64,000 nucleotides of DNA. Source: Shewanella marina JCM 15074. GTDB lineage: Bacteria > Pseudomonadota > Gammaproteobacteria > Enterobacterales > Shewanellaceae. The stretch is from assembly GCF_000614975.1 (NCBI RefSeq), contig NZ_BALM01000006.1, forward strand, positions 1 to 64,000, in the 5' to 3' direction. Below are positions 9,787-18,587 of this stretch, piece by piece. The notes under the pieces are model-generated. The model saw only the letters and a program-made list of their open reading frames with translations. It was not told where the DNA came from and made no database searches. Numbering within the stretch: position 1 is the first letter of the stretch; each line of letters starts with the position of its first letter. A program made the position numbers and the translations under genes.

Positions 9787-10128
9787 ATGACAGCTGAATT
9801 AGAAATCACAGACTTAGTGGTTGGTGAAGGTAAAGAAGCGGTAAAAGGCGCATTAATTACTGCACATTACGTTGGTACATTATTAGATGGCACTCAATTT
9901 GATTCATCATATGACCGTGGTCGCCCATTCCAGTGCGTGATTGGCACTGGCCGTGTGATCAAAGGTTGGGATATCGGTATTATCGGGATGAAAGTGGGTG
10001 GTAAGCGTCGTTTAGCCGTACCTGCACACCTTGCTTATGGTGAGCGCCAGATGGGCCCTCATATTGCACCAAACTCAGATTTAAACTTTGAGATTGAGCT
10101 ATTAGAAGTACTGACTCGCGACGAATAG
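9787..10128 (+). CDS. FKBP-type peptidyl-prolyl cis-trans isomerase
   Basis: A 113-residue single FKBP domain without signal peptide, so a cytoplasmic prolyl isomerase. Typical FKBP12-like segments are VKGALITAHYVGTLLDGTQFDSSYDRGRP read in pieces, VIKGWDIGIIGMKVGGKRRL, and LAYGERQMG...PNSDLNFEIELLEV. It has its own ribosome site (TAGAGAAATAAC) and terminator. This is the small Shewanella/Pseudomonas-type FKBP rather than SlyD (no His-rich tail) or FkpA/FklB (no dimerisation domain). Confidence 0.9.
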   Translation: MTAELEITDLVVGEGKEAVKGALITAHYVGTLLDGTQFDSSYDRGRPFQCVIGTGRVIKGWDIGIIGMKVGGKRRLAVPAHLAYGERQMGPHIAPNSDLNFEIELLEVLTRDE

Positions 10129-10149
10129 ATTGTGAGTTAACGTTTTAAA

Positions 10150-10178
10150 AACGGTGAACTCAGTTCACCGTTTTTTTT
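10150..10178. terminator. Terminator between the FKBP gene and the RluF-like gene
   Basis: ACGGTGAAC (10151-10159) pairs with GTTCACCGT (10163-10171), followed by eight T residues. It abuts the convergent RluF-like gene. Confidence 0.88.
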
Positions 10179-10888
10179 CAAGCTAATGAAGCCCATAAGC
10201 TTGCTACTTCAGCAGTCTCTAATTGGCGCATTTCGCCCATGGCTAACTCGCCTAAATTCAGTTGCATTAAGTCTGTCCGATTTAAATCAATTACATGATA
10301 GCCTAAAGCCTGACTCATCCGTCTAATTTGTCTATTTAGCCCTTGGGTTAATACAATTTCAAATTGATCGGCGTTAAGCTGTCTAACCTGACATGGCCGA
10401 GTCACAACATCTTTGTAAGCCACACCTTGGCTCATTTTCTGAATAAAATTGTCATCAATGGCTTGATTAACTTGTACTTGATAAGTCTTATGATGATAAA
10501 AATCAGGATGCATTAACTTATGCGATAAGGCGCCATCATTGGTCAGTAATAATAAGCCACGTGAATCTTTGTCTAAGCGACCAACGGGGAACAGTCTTGG
10601 AGACGTTGGTAATAGATGCAGTAGGCTATTGGCATCATGTTCAAGCAAACGACAATCGACGCCGACAGGCTTATTAAATAACCAATAACTTTTGCTTTCA
10701 GGTAATCCAACTTTTTGGCCATGGCAACGAATATCATGTTGAGCCGCTTGGCTGACCTCAATACGGTCAATGTGTTGTGCAGGTTGGCCATCAAATGTAA
10801 TGGCGCCATCGGTAATGTAACGACCAGCTTGTTTACGGGAGCATAGTCCAGTTAATGCAAGGTACTGGGCCAAGCGCATATAAGCCAT
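10178..10888 (-). CDS. RsuA/RluB/E/F family pseudouridine synthase, RluF-like
   Basis: This 236-residue enzyme has an N-terminal S4 RNA-binding domain (residues about 4-60, LAQYLALTGLCSRKQAGRYI). The catalytic domain holds GRLDKDSRGLLLLTNDG, with the catalytic Asp (about residue 103). GLNRQIRRMSQALGYHV is the usual C-terminal motif. The S4 domain and GRLDKDS pattern are closest to RluF (23S rRNA), though RluB/RsuA cannot be excluded. Only three bases separate it from the upstream membrane-protein gene, so they share a transcript. Confidence 0.82.
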   Translation of the reverse strand: MAYMRLAQYLALTGLCSRKQAGRYITDGAITFDGQPAQHIDRIEVSQAAQHDIRCHGQKVGLPESKSYWLFNKPVGVDCRLLEHDANSLLHLLPTSPRLFPVGRLDKDSRGLLLLTNDGALSHKLMHPDFYHHKTYQVQVNQAIDDNFIQKMSQGVAYKDVVTRPCQVRQLNADQFEIVLTQGLNRQIRRMSQALGYHVIDLNRTDLMQLNLGELAMGEMRQLETAEVASLWASLA

Positions 10889-10891
10889 AAA

Positions 10892-11596
10892 TTATCCATA
10901 TAATTGAGAACGAGCGTGGCGTTGGTAGTGACCGATAGCCAGTTGGCGACACTTTAAGCCCATCATGACAAACCACCATAAGCTAATTTGAAAGTGAAGC
11001 CACATTATAACGGAGAATTTGCAAAAATCTTGGCCATTTATTTGGCAAGTCGGAATGGTAAATTGGTGGAAGTTTAATTGGCCCAGTAATAATAGCCCTG
11101 AAAAAAAACCTAATGCAGATAGCGTTAGCATGTAGATCCCTATGACTTGTTGCTGAGTCATATATGACACAAAAACTAATAAAAATAATAGCGTGCTACA
11201 GATGATCCAGCAGTAATAAAGCAGACTATTGATGGCTAAATAATTACTGGGAAAAATACCTTGGAGTATTAAGGTTATTGCAGTAGTGCTGGAGAAAATA
11301 GCCACTAGCTGGAAGTAAGCATTTATTTTTAATAGCGCGAGACAGATAGAGCAAAGTAAGCAGCCAATCCCCGCAATTAAAATGGCAAGGTTATAAACAA
11401 TTGCAAGTGGTGAGTGGAGATAATTACTGAGTATTTGTGGGGTTAATAAAAATAACTGCCAGCCATGCTGACTAAGGTGATTAATGATGCTCACGCTGAT
11501 AGCGAATAAAGCAACTAACATACAGCTAATGCCAATAAAACTGAGCAAGCTTTGGAGGTCGAGCGAGGTAAGCTTATCTATTTTTAGGTTTGCCAT
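10892..11596 (-). CDS. Polytopic membrane protein, DUF998-like
   Basis: A 234-residue protein with about six or seven hydrophobic segments and short loops. The spacing and the GIGCLLCSICLAL / IFPSNY-type features resemble DUF998 family proteins, whose function is unknown. There are no charged catalytic motifs. It is the first gene of a pair with the RluF-like synthase, and nothing in the sequence links the two functionally. Two Cys residues flank a predicted periplasmic loop (about C187, C195). Confidence 0.6.
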   Translation of the reverse strand: MANLKIDKLTSLDLQSLLSFIGISCMLVALFAISVSIINHLSQHGWQLFLLTPQILSNYLHSPLAIVYNLAILIAGIGCLLCSICLALLKINAYFQLVAIFSSTTAITLILQGIFPSNYLAINSLLYYCWIICSTLLFLLVFVSYMTQQQVIGIYMLTLSALGFFSGLLLLGQLNFHQFTIPTCQINGQDFCKFSVIMWLHFQISLWWFVMMGLKCRQLAIGHYQRHARSQLYG

Positions 11597-11616
11597 TACT
11601 CTAATTTTCCAAGGTT

Positions 11617-11644
11617 AAGAGAGGGCTAAAATAGCGCCTCTCTT
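11617..11644 (-). terminator. Hairpin downstream of metT
   Basis: AAGAGAGG and CCTCTCTT form an eight-base outer stem (11617-11624 with 11637-11644) and a bulged inner helix. No strong T-run follows on the minus strand, so termination may be weak. Confidence 0.45.
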
Positions 11645-11702
11645 ATTAGACCTTAGTCGAATTCGAATAAAATTTAAACCGTTACCGATTAATTAACCTA
11701 TC

Positions 11703-13042
11703 CTAGTCACGTGTTGGACGTGGACGTAAAATCACAATAAATACAGCGACAACGGCAAGTACCATACAGTACCAAGCGTGGCTAATGGCATCTACTGGCT
11801 AATTGCAAAGGTTGAAGCAATTAATAGTGCTTGTGCGCCATAAGGAATTAATCCCTGTACGATGCAAGAGAAAATATCCATCACACTGGCAGAACGCTTA
11901 GCCGAAACATGGTGTTTTTGCGCAAGTTCTTTAGCAATATCGCCACTCACTACAATTGAAACCGTGTTATTTGCCACACATGCGTTAGTGGTTGCCACGA
12001 TACCTGCAATGCCTAATTCAGCTGCGCGGCATGATGCTGCACCTTTCGCTTTTGAAAAACGACCAATCAGTTTGTTCACTTGGTTGCTTACAAATGCTAG
12101 ACCGCCTTGTTGCTGCATTAACGCTGCTAAACCACCCACTAACATAGATAAGATGAAGATCTCTTGCATGTTACTAAAACCTGCGTAGATATCTTTACCG
12201 AACTGGATCACGCCGTAATCCATTGTTGCAAAGCCGGTGATACCTGCTAATACGATACCTAATGTCAGTACCACGAATACGTTTAAGCCGGCTACTGCTA
12301 AAATTAAGATGGTTAAGTAAGGTAATACTTTAATAAAATCGATTGGTTGCTGGGTTAATTCAGCTTGGCCTTGGCCTGCAAAAGCAAACAAAAGCAGTGT
12401 GATAATACAAGCTGGAATAGCGAAAATGAGGTTTTCGCGGAACTTGTCTTTCATATCACAACCTTGGGTGCGGGTTGCTGCAATGGTGGTGTCTGAAATA
12501 ATCGATAAGTTATCACCAAAAATGGCACCCGATAATACCGCGCCAGCCATCAATGCACCGTCAATATGCGCTTCGTTAGCGACGCCTAAAGCAATAGGTG
12601 CTACCGCGGCAATAGTTCCCATTGATGTACCCATTGCGGTTGCAATAAAGCCTGCAATCACAAAAAAGCCTGGTAGTAATAGATAAGATGGGATCAGTGA
12701 TAGGCCTAATGCTACCGTCGCATCTACGCCCCCCGTTGCTTTTGCAACTGCAGCAAAACCACCTGCTAATAGATAGATAAGGCACATCGCAATAATGTTG
12801 CTATGGCCAATACCACCAATAAAGGTATCAATTGCACTGTTTAATTTCTGCTTTGAAATCACTAAAGCCAAAATAATTGCTGGTAAAATCGCAATCACGC
12901 TTGGTAGTTGATAAAAGGCAAAATCAACACCTTGCTGCTGGAAGTAAACACCGGCACCAATAAATAGCGCTAAGAATAAAAATAGCGGGAGTAATGCAAT
13001 AAAAGAGCCTTGGCTCGTTGCTGTTGTGGTCGTTTGCGTCAA
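11703..13042 (-). CDS. metT: MetT-type methionine transporter of the NhaC superfamily (C-terminal frame break)
   Basis: An inner-membrane transporter related to Na+/H+ antiporters of the NhaC type, with many hydrophobic segments and the conserved GTSMGTIAAVAPIALG and FGDNLSIISDTTIAAT stretches. Tandem MetJ boxes (13160-13183) lie upstream. In gammaproteobacteria, NhaC-type genes under MetJ are the predicted methionine importer MetT, which is why I prefer that name to a sodium antiporter. As given, the frame stops at 11792 after 416 residues. Adding one base near 11797 restores a normal tail (PVDAISHAWYCMV... to RPRPTRD) ending at 11703, for 446 residues. This is probably a sequencing deletion. 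Confidence 0.68.
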
Positions 13043-13159
13043 TCTGCTCTCTCTTAGTCTGCCTATTGTTATCGAATGGTGGCTGACATTATCAATATTG
13101 TTGATTAGATTTGTTTCATTGCAGGCAATAGTAGGAAAACAATTGTTTTATGTCAATCT

Positions 13160-13183
13160 AGACGTCTAGATGTTTATACTTCT
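13160..13183 (-). promoter_or_regulatory. Tandem MetJ boxes upstream of metT
   Basis: Three adjacent eight-base units: AGACGTCT (13160-13167, perfect consensus), AGATGTTT and ATACTTCT. This matches the tandem met-box pattern bound by MetJ with S-adenosylmethionine. The array sits about 118 bases before the metT start and predicts repression when methionine is plentiful. Confidence 0.72.
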
Positions 13184-13254
13184 AATTATAAAAAGCATTA
13201 AAGTGTGACGAGAATCACAGAAGGTACTGCGGTTAGGTATGATGAATGGAATAA

Positions 13255-13616
13255 TACCAATTTGATTAAAGATGTGAGCTATTCAGAGCTTGTCAGCCTT
13301 TTCAGTTCTAGGCGCATTGATGCAGTAATGGCAATTCCCTTTCAAATCAATGCAACATCGAAATGGAAAGGTCTGAAAAGCTCACTTCGTGCGGGTTTCA
13401 AGGCGCCGTATACTGCGTTGAACATTTTCAAAATACGACTGAATGGATGCCGGAGGTAGAGCAACGCAGGAGCTTGTTGCCGAGAATAACTATTCCGTTC
13501 AAATGTCCGCAAGCCACATGGATGTGGTGAATGTCAGTATTGCAGGAGCAAATACTTACCTTGTCTACAGCACCTTGAACTCCCGCTGAATGATCACCTT
13601 CTTAATCAAGTTGGTA
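13255..13616. repeat. Palindromic mobile element (MITE-like), divergent 362-bp copy
   Basis: Ends TACCAATTTGATTAA (13255-13269) and TTAATCAAGTTGGTA (13602-13616) are inverted repeats with one mismatch. Internal landmarks match the copies at 37503 and 51558: the AGGCGCATTGATG block, GTGCGGGTTTCAA, and the closing GAACTCCCGCTGA block that can pair with the GCGGGTTTC block. No transposase is encoded. A chance 84-codon frame overlaps it and is not a gene. Confidence 0.75.
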
Positions 13617-13657
13617 TAAGGCCTGCGATGCAGACCTTATTTTAAGTTTGATGGTGA

Positions 13658-14614
13658 TTAATTGATTTGGCTGGGAGCTTTACGGCTAACATACCAGCTG
13701 GCCGTCATGGTAATCACTAAAATTGAGGCTATGACACCTAAAGCCACTAGCGTTGGGATTTTATAGAATTCCATCACCAGCATCTTGATTCCAATAAAGG
13801 CTAATATGGCGGCTAAGCCATATTTAAGCAGAACAAATCTATCAGCCACTCCGGCTAATAAAAAGTACATGGCTCTTAACCCCATAATGGCAAATATATT
13901 TGAGGTTAATACGATGAATGGGTCAGTGGTGACGGCGAAAATGGCCGGGATACTGTCTACCGCAAAAATGACATCGCTGATTTCGACAACCACTAATGCA
14001 AGTAATAATGGTGTCGCATATTTAAGGCCATTTTTGACTACAAAAAAGCGTTCACCATGGAGTTCATCGGTAATGCGAATATGACTTTTGACCCAGTTTA
14101 AGACTTTGTTGTTATTTAAATCTGGGGCTTCATCTTCCTTATCAAATAGCATTTTTAACCCGCTAAATAGTAAAAATGCACCAAAGATATAGAGGATCCA
14201 ATGGAATTGATTGATCAGATAACTGCCTGAGAAAATCATCACTGTACGCAGTGCTATTGCACCTAATACTCCATAAAGCAATACTCTGCGTTGCAGTTCC
14301 GGTGGAATCGCAAAGTAGCTAAATAACATCAGCCAGACAAAGACGTTGTCTACTGCAAGTGCTTTTTCAAGAATATAGCCAGTTAAGAACTCAACTGATT
14401 TATGATGTGCAAGCTCAGCTCCGCCATGGTGATTAAACCAGAACCAGAGACCAAGATTAAATAATAGCGCGACACTGACCCAAACTAAGGTCCAGATACC
14501 GGCTTCTTTGATTGATACTTTATGGGATTTGCCACCACCGACAAATTTTAAATCGACCCATAATAAGATTAGAATAATGGCGCTAAAGACCAGCCACATC
14601 CACCATTGCGTCAT
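13658..14614 (-). CDS. alx: TerC family membrane protein, Alx-like
   Basis: This 318-residue inner-membrane protein has about nine hydrophobic segments. Conserved acidic motifs of the TerC family lie in membrane segments: EKALAVDNVFVWLMLF (about 68-83) and EISDVIFAVDSIPAIFAVT (about 213-231). In E. coli, Alx exports or balances Mn2+ and its mRNA carries a yybP-ykoY riboswitch. A matching riboswitch leader lies directly upstream here (14684-14831), which supports the Alx assignment over other TerC members. AAAGGAGC precedes the start. The riboswitch makes Mn2+-dependent control very likely. Confidence 0.87.
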   Translation of the reverse strand: MTQWWMWLVFSAIILILLWVDLKFVGGGKSHKVSIKEAGIWTLVWVSVALLFNLGLWFWFNHHGGAELAHHKSVEFLTGYILEKALAVDNVFVWLMLFSYFAIPPELQRRVLLYGVLGAIALRTVMIFSGSYLINQFHWILYIFGAFLLFSGLKMLFDKEDEAPDLNNNKVLNWVKSHIRITDELHGERFFVVKNGLKYATPLLLALVVVEISDVIFAVDSIPAIFAVTTDPFIVLTSNIFAIMGLRAMYFLLAGVADRFVLLKYGLAAILAFIGIKMLVMEFYKIPTLVALGVIASILVITMTASWYVSRKAPSQIN

Positions 14615-14683
14615 TTTTTGCTCCTTTGATTAATAAAAATAACCAGCAGCAGACAAAATAGTGCGCAATGACTACAACATAGG

Positions 14684-14831
14684 ACTCCTTGCCTGCTGGC
14701 AAGGTCTCACTAACAACGCTAATACTTGATGCATTAATGTTGCCCAGCGACCGGATGTAATTTGCATTACAACGAGATGACGATCGACTGGTAAAGCCAA
14801 AATGACTTAACTAAGTTACTCCCCTTGAACG
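14684..14831 (-). promoter_or_regulatory. yybP-ykoY (Mn2+) riboswitch in the alx leader
   Basis: Read on the minus strand, the leader starts with AAGGGGAGTAACTTAG and ends with GAGACCTTGCC, then a loop and GGCAAGG. These are the conserved 5' and 3' elements of the yybP-ykoY class; a GGTCGCTGGGC segment lies between. A TATAAT (minus strand of 14836-14841) lies just before it as a possible -10 box. The class binds Mn2+ and turns on Mn2+ exporters or TerC proteins. Confidence 0.8.
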
Positions 14832-14981
14832 GTGCATTATACGCTTGCTTAAGTTAAAACAGAATATGAAAAATGCCGTAACTGCATAGAGTCCGACTAC
14901 AATGAATTAAAGATCATTTGGGTTTAATGACTATTTCATCCGATATTCGTTATTATTTAGTTAATAGATTAGGGGATTATT

Positions 14982-15344
14982 ATGAAAAAAAGATATTTAG
15001 CGTTAGCACTTATGCTTGCACCTGGTTTAGCTATGGCACATGATCAAGTTCCTGCACAAGGTGGTTTTGTTGGCCCAAGTCAAGGCACGATTACCACTGT
15101 TTCAGTGGCATTAACTGCCCCAGATGATACTGCTGTAACATTAACTGGTCATATCTTATCTTCACTAGGTAATGAGAAGTATCAATTTAAAGATGCAACT
15201 GGTGAGATGACTATTGAAATTGATCATAAAGATTTTAATGGCTTAACTATTACCCCTGAATCAAAAGTGATGATTAAGGGTGAAGTTGATAAAGAGTGGA
15301 GCACTCGCACTATTGATGTAGACATGCTAAGCATTGTTAAATAA
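14982..15344 (+). CDS. Periplasmic bacterial OB-fold (BOF/YgiW-like) protein
   Basis: A 120-residue secreted protein: signal peptide (cleavage after about AMA, residue 19), then a single BOF domain of the YgiW/YdeI/NirD-like group. Key stretches are GGFVGPS (27-33), VTLTGHI, LGNEKYQFKDATGEMTIEI and VMIKGEVDKEW. YgiW-type proteins are periplasmic and stress-induced, with an unclear ligand. The next gene is a paralogue with a long Met-rich insert, and the two probably arose by duplication. It has its own ribosome site (AGGGGATT) and terminator. Confidence 0.85.
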   Translation: MKKRYLALALMLAPGLAMAHDQVPAQGGFVGPSQGTITTVSVALTAPDDTAVTLTGHILSSLGNEKYQFKDATGEMTIEIDHKDFNGLTITPESKVMIKGEVDKEWSTRTIDVDMLSIVK

Positions 15345-15362
15345 GCATCATATGCCACATAG

Positions 15363-15390
15363 AATGCCGTCTTTTAAGACGGCATTTTTG
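15363..15390 (+). terminator. Intrinsic terminator after the first BOF gene
   Basis: ATGCCGTC (15364-15371) pairs with GACGGCAT (15378-15385), followed by T residues. Confidence 0.85.
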
Positions 15391-15539
15391 TTTTTAACAA
15401 AATATAGTTGATGAATATTTGGCTTGCTTATGGCAGGTAATGATTCATTATTAAATTAATAAACTAAAGCTCATGTTGGCGACATTCTCTGTTTATTTTC
15501 ATGCTCCTAAAATAATTTATCCCATTAGGAGAATAGACA

Positions 15540-16237
15540 ATGAAAACCAGATATATTGCTATAGCATTACTATTGAGTCCTTCGTTAGCATTTGCCAATA
15601 CTGCCGAACAACCCGTCCCCACTGAAATACAAAGCGCTCCAACATCGATGATGGTGCAGCCACAAATGATGGCTGAGTCAGCTGCCACTAGCCAACAAAC
15701 GAATCCCCAACAAATGAATGTGCAACCTAACATGATGCAGGCTACATGGTTGCGCCTCAAGGTATGATGCAAGGTTATCCCGTTGCTCATCATAGTGTTA
15801 TTTTAATTGCACCAAATCAAGCGGGTTACAACAATCAAGGAATGATGCAAGGTCAGCAGCCGATGATGCAGCATTATATGACACCCGCAAACGGTCAGAT
15901 GATGAATGGTCAACCAGTGATGATGCAACAAATGATGACACAGCAGCCGCATCAATCAGGTGGCTTTGTTGGGCCGCAGCATATTATTGATAATATCGCT
16001 GCTGCGCAAAAAGCCAATAACGATAGTCCTGTTGAATTAACCGGTAATATTATTGCTTCATTAGGTAATGACCAATATCAATTTAAAGATAACAGTGGTG
16101 TGATTACGTTAGATATCAGTCCTGAAAACTTTAATGGATTGATGGTGACTCCGGCAACGACAGTTACAATTCAAGGGGAAGTTGATAAAGAGTGGGGTAA
16201 TTGCATTATTGATGTTGATAGCGTTAATCAAGCATAG
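15540..16237 (+). CDS. BOF-domain periplasmic protein with a Met/Gln-rich N-terminal region (frame break)
   Basis: Signal peptide (MKTRYIAIALLLSPSLAFA), then about 110 residues rich in Met, Gln, Pro and Asn with repeated MM, MMQ and QPMM units. A C-terminal BOF domain follows (GGFVGPQ, LTGNIIASLGNDQYQFKD, IQGEVDKEW), clearly paralogous to the gene at 14982. The frame breaks near 15742: one part stops at 15767 and the rest continues one frame over from 15746. Adding one base gives about 232 residues. Met-rich periplasmic segments often bind Cu(I), so metal binding is a reasonable guess but unproven. Confidence 0.75.
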
Positions 16238-16277
16238 TGCGCGATATTTATGAGTTAGCCAATGTGAGTCATATTGG

Positions 16278-16663
16278 CTAACTATTATTGGGGGCTTTAA
16301 ACGGTTTACAAGAGGTGCCTTGGTGAAACACTAATTGCCACTGCTGTTGATGCTGTCGCCAGATAGAGCTGCGTAATGAATATTGGGTGACTTTACTTGG
16401 AGAGTTAATGGTGGCTTTATAGGTTAATTGCGCCACATCTGGCTGATCATCCGTAATTGAAAATCATGTTGATTGAAACTAATAAGAGGGTCTACCTCAT
16501 GGGGCAGGCGCGCTAAAACTTCAGCTTTACCATAAGTGTGTCCTTGGCTATTAAATTCAAGAAAGTCATCACTCAATAGTTGGTCTAATTTATTTGTATC
16601 TGTACGAACCTCAGGGCTAAGTAAGTGCTTCTCTAGATAAATCAGATGCTGCCGTATATTCAT
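16278..16663 (-). CDS. NTF2-like (DUF4440/SnoaL-type) protein, frame break
   Basis: A small cytoplasmic protein of the NTF2-like cone fold. The N-terminal half (HLIYLEKHLLSPEVRT, LDQLLSDDFLEFNSQG) is typical of DUF4440. As given, the frame stops at 16424 after 79 residues. Adding one base near 16451 continues it as DDQPDVAQLTYKAT... SLRSSIWRQHQQQWQLV... to 16278, giving about 128 residues, the normal domain length. The tail pattern SSIW-x(6)-WQLVFHQG is characteristic of the family. Function unknown; the gene stands alone. Confidence 0.7.
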
Positions 16664-17079
16664 GATTACCTCATATACCCAATCTACTTGACGTTGCAGA
16701 ATTCAGTGGGAATTTAACCTGCTTTAGGCAAGGCATTGATTGCCGTGAATGGTTATACACTCAAGCTACTGTGATTCATTGTAAAAAATTCAATCAGTTG
16801 ATGATAGTAATCTTGTTTAAGTCATTATAGCAATTAATTAAAAATATTATTAATTAACTTTAAAAACAATAAGATATTAATATCACTCCCTTCTGTTATT
16901 TATTGTTTTAGTGCCAATATCCTACAGCTTTATTGGTATTAATCACCTTACTATTAAGTTTAAACGTTATTTCGCTCTATATGATAATTGTATGATTGTT
17001 GTCGACGATCATATCTTTATTGTGTTGTTCAGGGCAAAATTTAAACTGCTGCATTGTCGCAGTTTTTCAGGAGATACAG
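16664..17079. other. Intergenic region with fragments of a dispersed repeat
   Basis: No gene is supported here. TATACCCAATCTACTTGACG (from 16674) and TATACACTCAAGCTACTGTG (from about 16755) resemble a TATACCCAAGCTACTTGAAG-type dispersed sequence. Related pieces occur at 28632 and 41947 in this window. The right part is AT-rich and presumably carries the promoter of the CorC-like gene. A 68-codon frame at 16911-17117 overlaps that gene in another frame and is discounted. Confidence 0.4.
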
Positions 17080-18360
17080 GTGGACGTCGCCTTACTATTA
17101 GGGTTGGTATTGCTTAACGGCTTGTTTGCAATGTCAGAAATTGCATTGGTTACAGCTCGTCAAAGTCGCTTAACAAAACGTGTTGAACAAGGAAATTTAA
17201 AAGCGCAAACCGCGCTTGATCTGCAACAAAATCCCACTCAATTTTTATCAACCATTCAAATTGGTATCACTGCTATTGGTATTTTAAATGGCGTGGTAGG
17301 TGAGTCTGTATTAGCTGCACCACTTGCTCAACAGTTGATTGGCTTAGGTGTTGCGACTAAGGTTGCATCAATTAGTGCAACCATATTAGTGGTTGTGGGA
17401 ATAACTTATGTGTCTATTGTTTTAGGTGAGTTAATTCCTAAACGTGTTGCGCAATTTAATCCAGAAGTATTGGCCTGTAATATTGCTAAACCGATCTCTA
17501 TTTTAGCTAAGTTTGCTAAACCGTTCGTATGGTTATTAAGTGTGTCGACCGACAGCGTCGTTAAGTTATTGGCTCGCAAGGTCGATACTCAAGCCAATAT
17601 TACGGAAGATGATATTCATGCGCTGCTGGCTGAAGGATCAACAGAAGGGGTGATTGAACAGTATGAACAGAAAATGGTGCGTAATGTATTTCGTTTAGAT
17701 GATAGGCCATTATCATCATTAATGACGCCCCGTTGTGACATCGTTTATTTGGATATTAACCAGTCATTAGTAACCAATTTAGCTACGGTGACAGCAACTG
17801 AACATACCCGCTTCCCTGTGTGCCAAGGTGGTTTGGACAATATTCTTGGTATTGCGAGTGCTAATACGCTATTAAAGCACTACTTAGCGAATGAACCACT
17901 TGCTGAGCAATATAGCCATAATCAAAAAGCTGTTTATGTACCTGAATCGATTACCGGCTTTACTTTGCTGGAACAATTTAGAGCATCTGGTGTACAGATT
18001 GTGTTTGTAGTGGATGAGTACGGTGAAGTGCTTGGCTTAGTGACGCTGCAGGATTTACTTGAGGCATTAGCGGGTGAATTCAAACCGACTGACCCTCATG
18101 ATGTATGGGCGGTTGTTGGCGAAGATGGCTCGTTGATTTTAGACGGCTTAATGCCAATTTCAGAGCTGCAAGACAGATTGTCATTAAAGACTATCCCTGC
18201 AGAGCAACATGGTCATTACCATACATTAAATGGCATGTTGCAGTGGTTGCATGGCTCATTACCTCGATTAGGTGAGCAATATCAGTGGCAAGGTTGGAAT
18301 TTTGAAGTCATGACTTTAGATGGAAACCGCATTGATAAAGTGATTGCTAGGCAACAATAG
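17080..18360 (+). CDS. CorC/TlyC-type membrane protein (CNNM + CBS pair + transporter-associated domain)
   Basis: A 427-residue inner-membrane protein. An N-terminal DUF21/CNNM domain (about 1-180, with NGLFAMSEIALVTAR and GELIPKRVA) is followed by two CBS motifs (about 205-330, MTPRCDIVYLD and FVVDEYGEVLGLVTLQDLLEAL) and a C-terminal CorC_HlyC domain (about 345-425). Relatives are linked to Mg2+/Co2+ handling. I start at GTG 17080 because AGGAG precedes it with good spacing and it places the first membrane segment at the N-terminus. An upstream ATG (16996) adds 28 unconserved residues. Confidence 0.85.
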   Translation: MDVALLLGLVLLNGLFAMSEIALVTARQSRLTKRVEQGNLKAQTALDLQQNPTQFLSTIQIGITAIGILNGVVGESVLAAPLAQQLIGLGVATKVASISATILVVVGITYVSIVLGELIPKRVAQFNPEVLACNIAKPISILAKFAKPFVWLLSVSTDSVVKLLARKVDTQANITEDDIHALLAEGSTEGVIEQYEQKMVRNVFRLDDRPLSSLMTPRCDIVYLDINQSLVTNLATVTATEHTRFPVCQGGLDNILGIASANTLLKHYLANEPLAEQYSHNQKAVYVPESITGFTLLEQFRASGVQIVFVVDEYGEVLGLVTLQDLLEALAGEFKPTDPHDVWAVVGEDGSLILDGLMPISELQDRLSLKTIPAEQHGHYHTLNGMLQWLHGSLPRLGEQYQWQGWNFEVMTLDGNRIDKVIARQQ

Positions 18361-18381
18361 CTTGTGAGTCACCTAAATAAA

Positions 18382-18425
18382 AACATAAAGAGGCCATTAA
18401 CTATTAATGGCCTCTTTATGTTTTT
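18382..18425 (+). terminator. Intrinsic terminator of the CorC-like gene
   Basis: A long perfect stem: AACATAAAGAGGCCATTAA (18382-18400), loop CTA, inverse copy to 18422, then T residues. The A-rich left arm means it could work in both directions. Confidence 0.9.
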
Positions 18426-18505
18426 GGGTTCTAATTTAAATAAACGTTATTTAGCTGTTGTTCTAAAAATAAAATTACGATCTATTAAGTTAAAAAGCAA
18501 AAAAG

Positions 18506-18521
18506 TGTGATTTACATCAGA
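18506..18521 (+). promoter_or_regulatory. CRP-like site upstream of the small membrane peptide
   Basis: TGTGA-TTTACA-TCAGA matches the TGTGA-N6-TCACA consensus in eight of ten core positions. It lies about 67 bases before the small ORF at 18588. No test of function is possible here. Confidence 0.4.
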
Positions 18522-18587
18522 ATATTGTTCAAAAATGAGGCGTATTTTAAATATTAAATAAAACGAATGTTAAATACGGAGAATGAT

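Noticed and set aside
13205..13459. 84-codon plus-strand ORF
   Set aside because: It runs into the mobile repeat at 13255, has no ribosome site and no recognisable protein features.
15464..15793. 109-codon minus-strand ORF opposite the Met-rich BOF gene
   Set aside because: An antisense shadow of a repetitive coding sequence, with no ribosome site or protein features.
16911..17117. 68-codon ORF before the CorC-like gene
   Set aside because: Overlaps the true start in another frame and does not resemble a protein.
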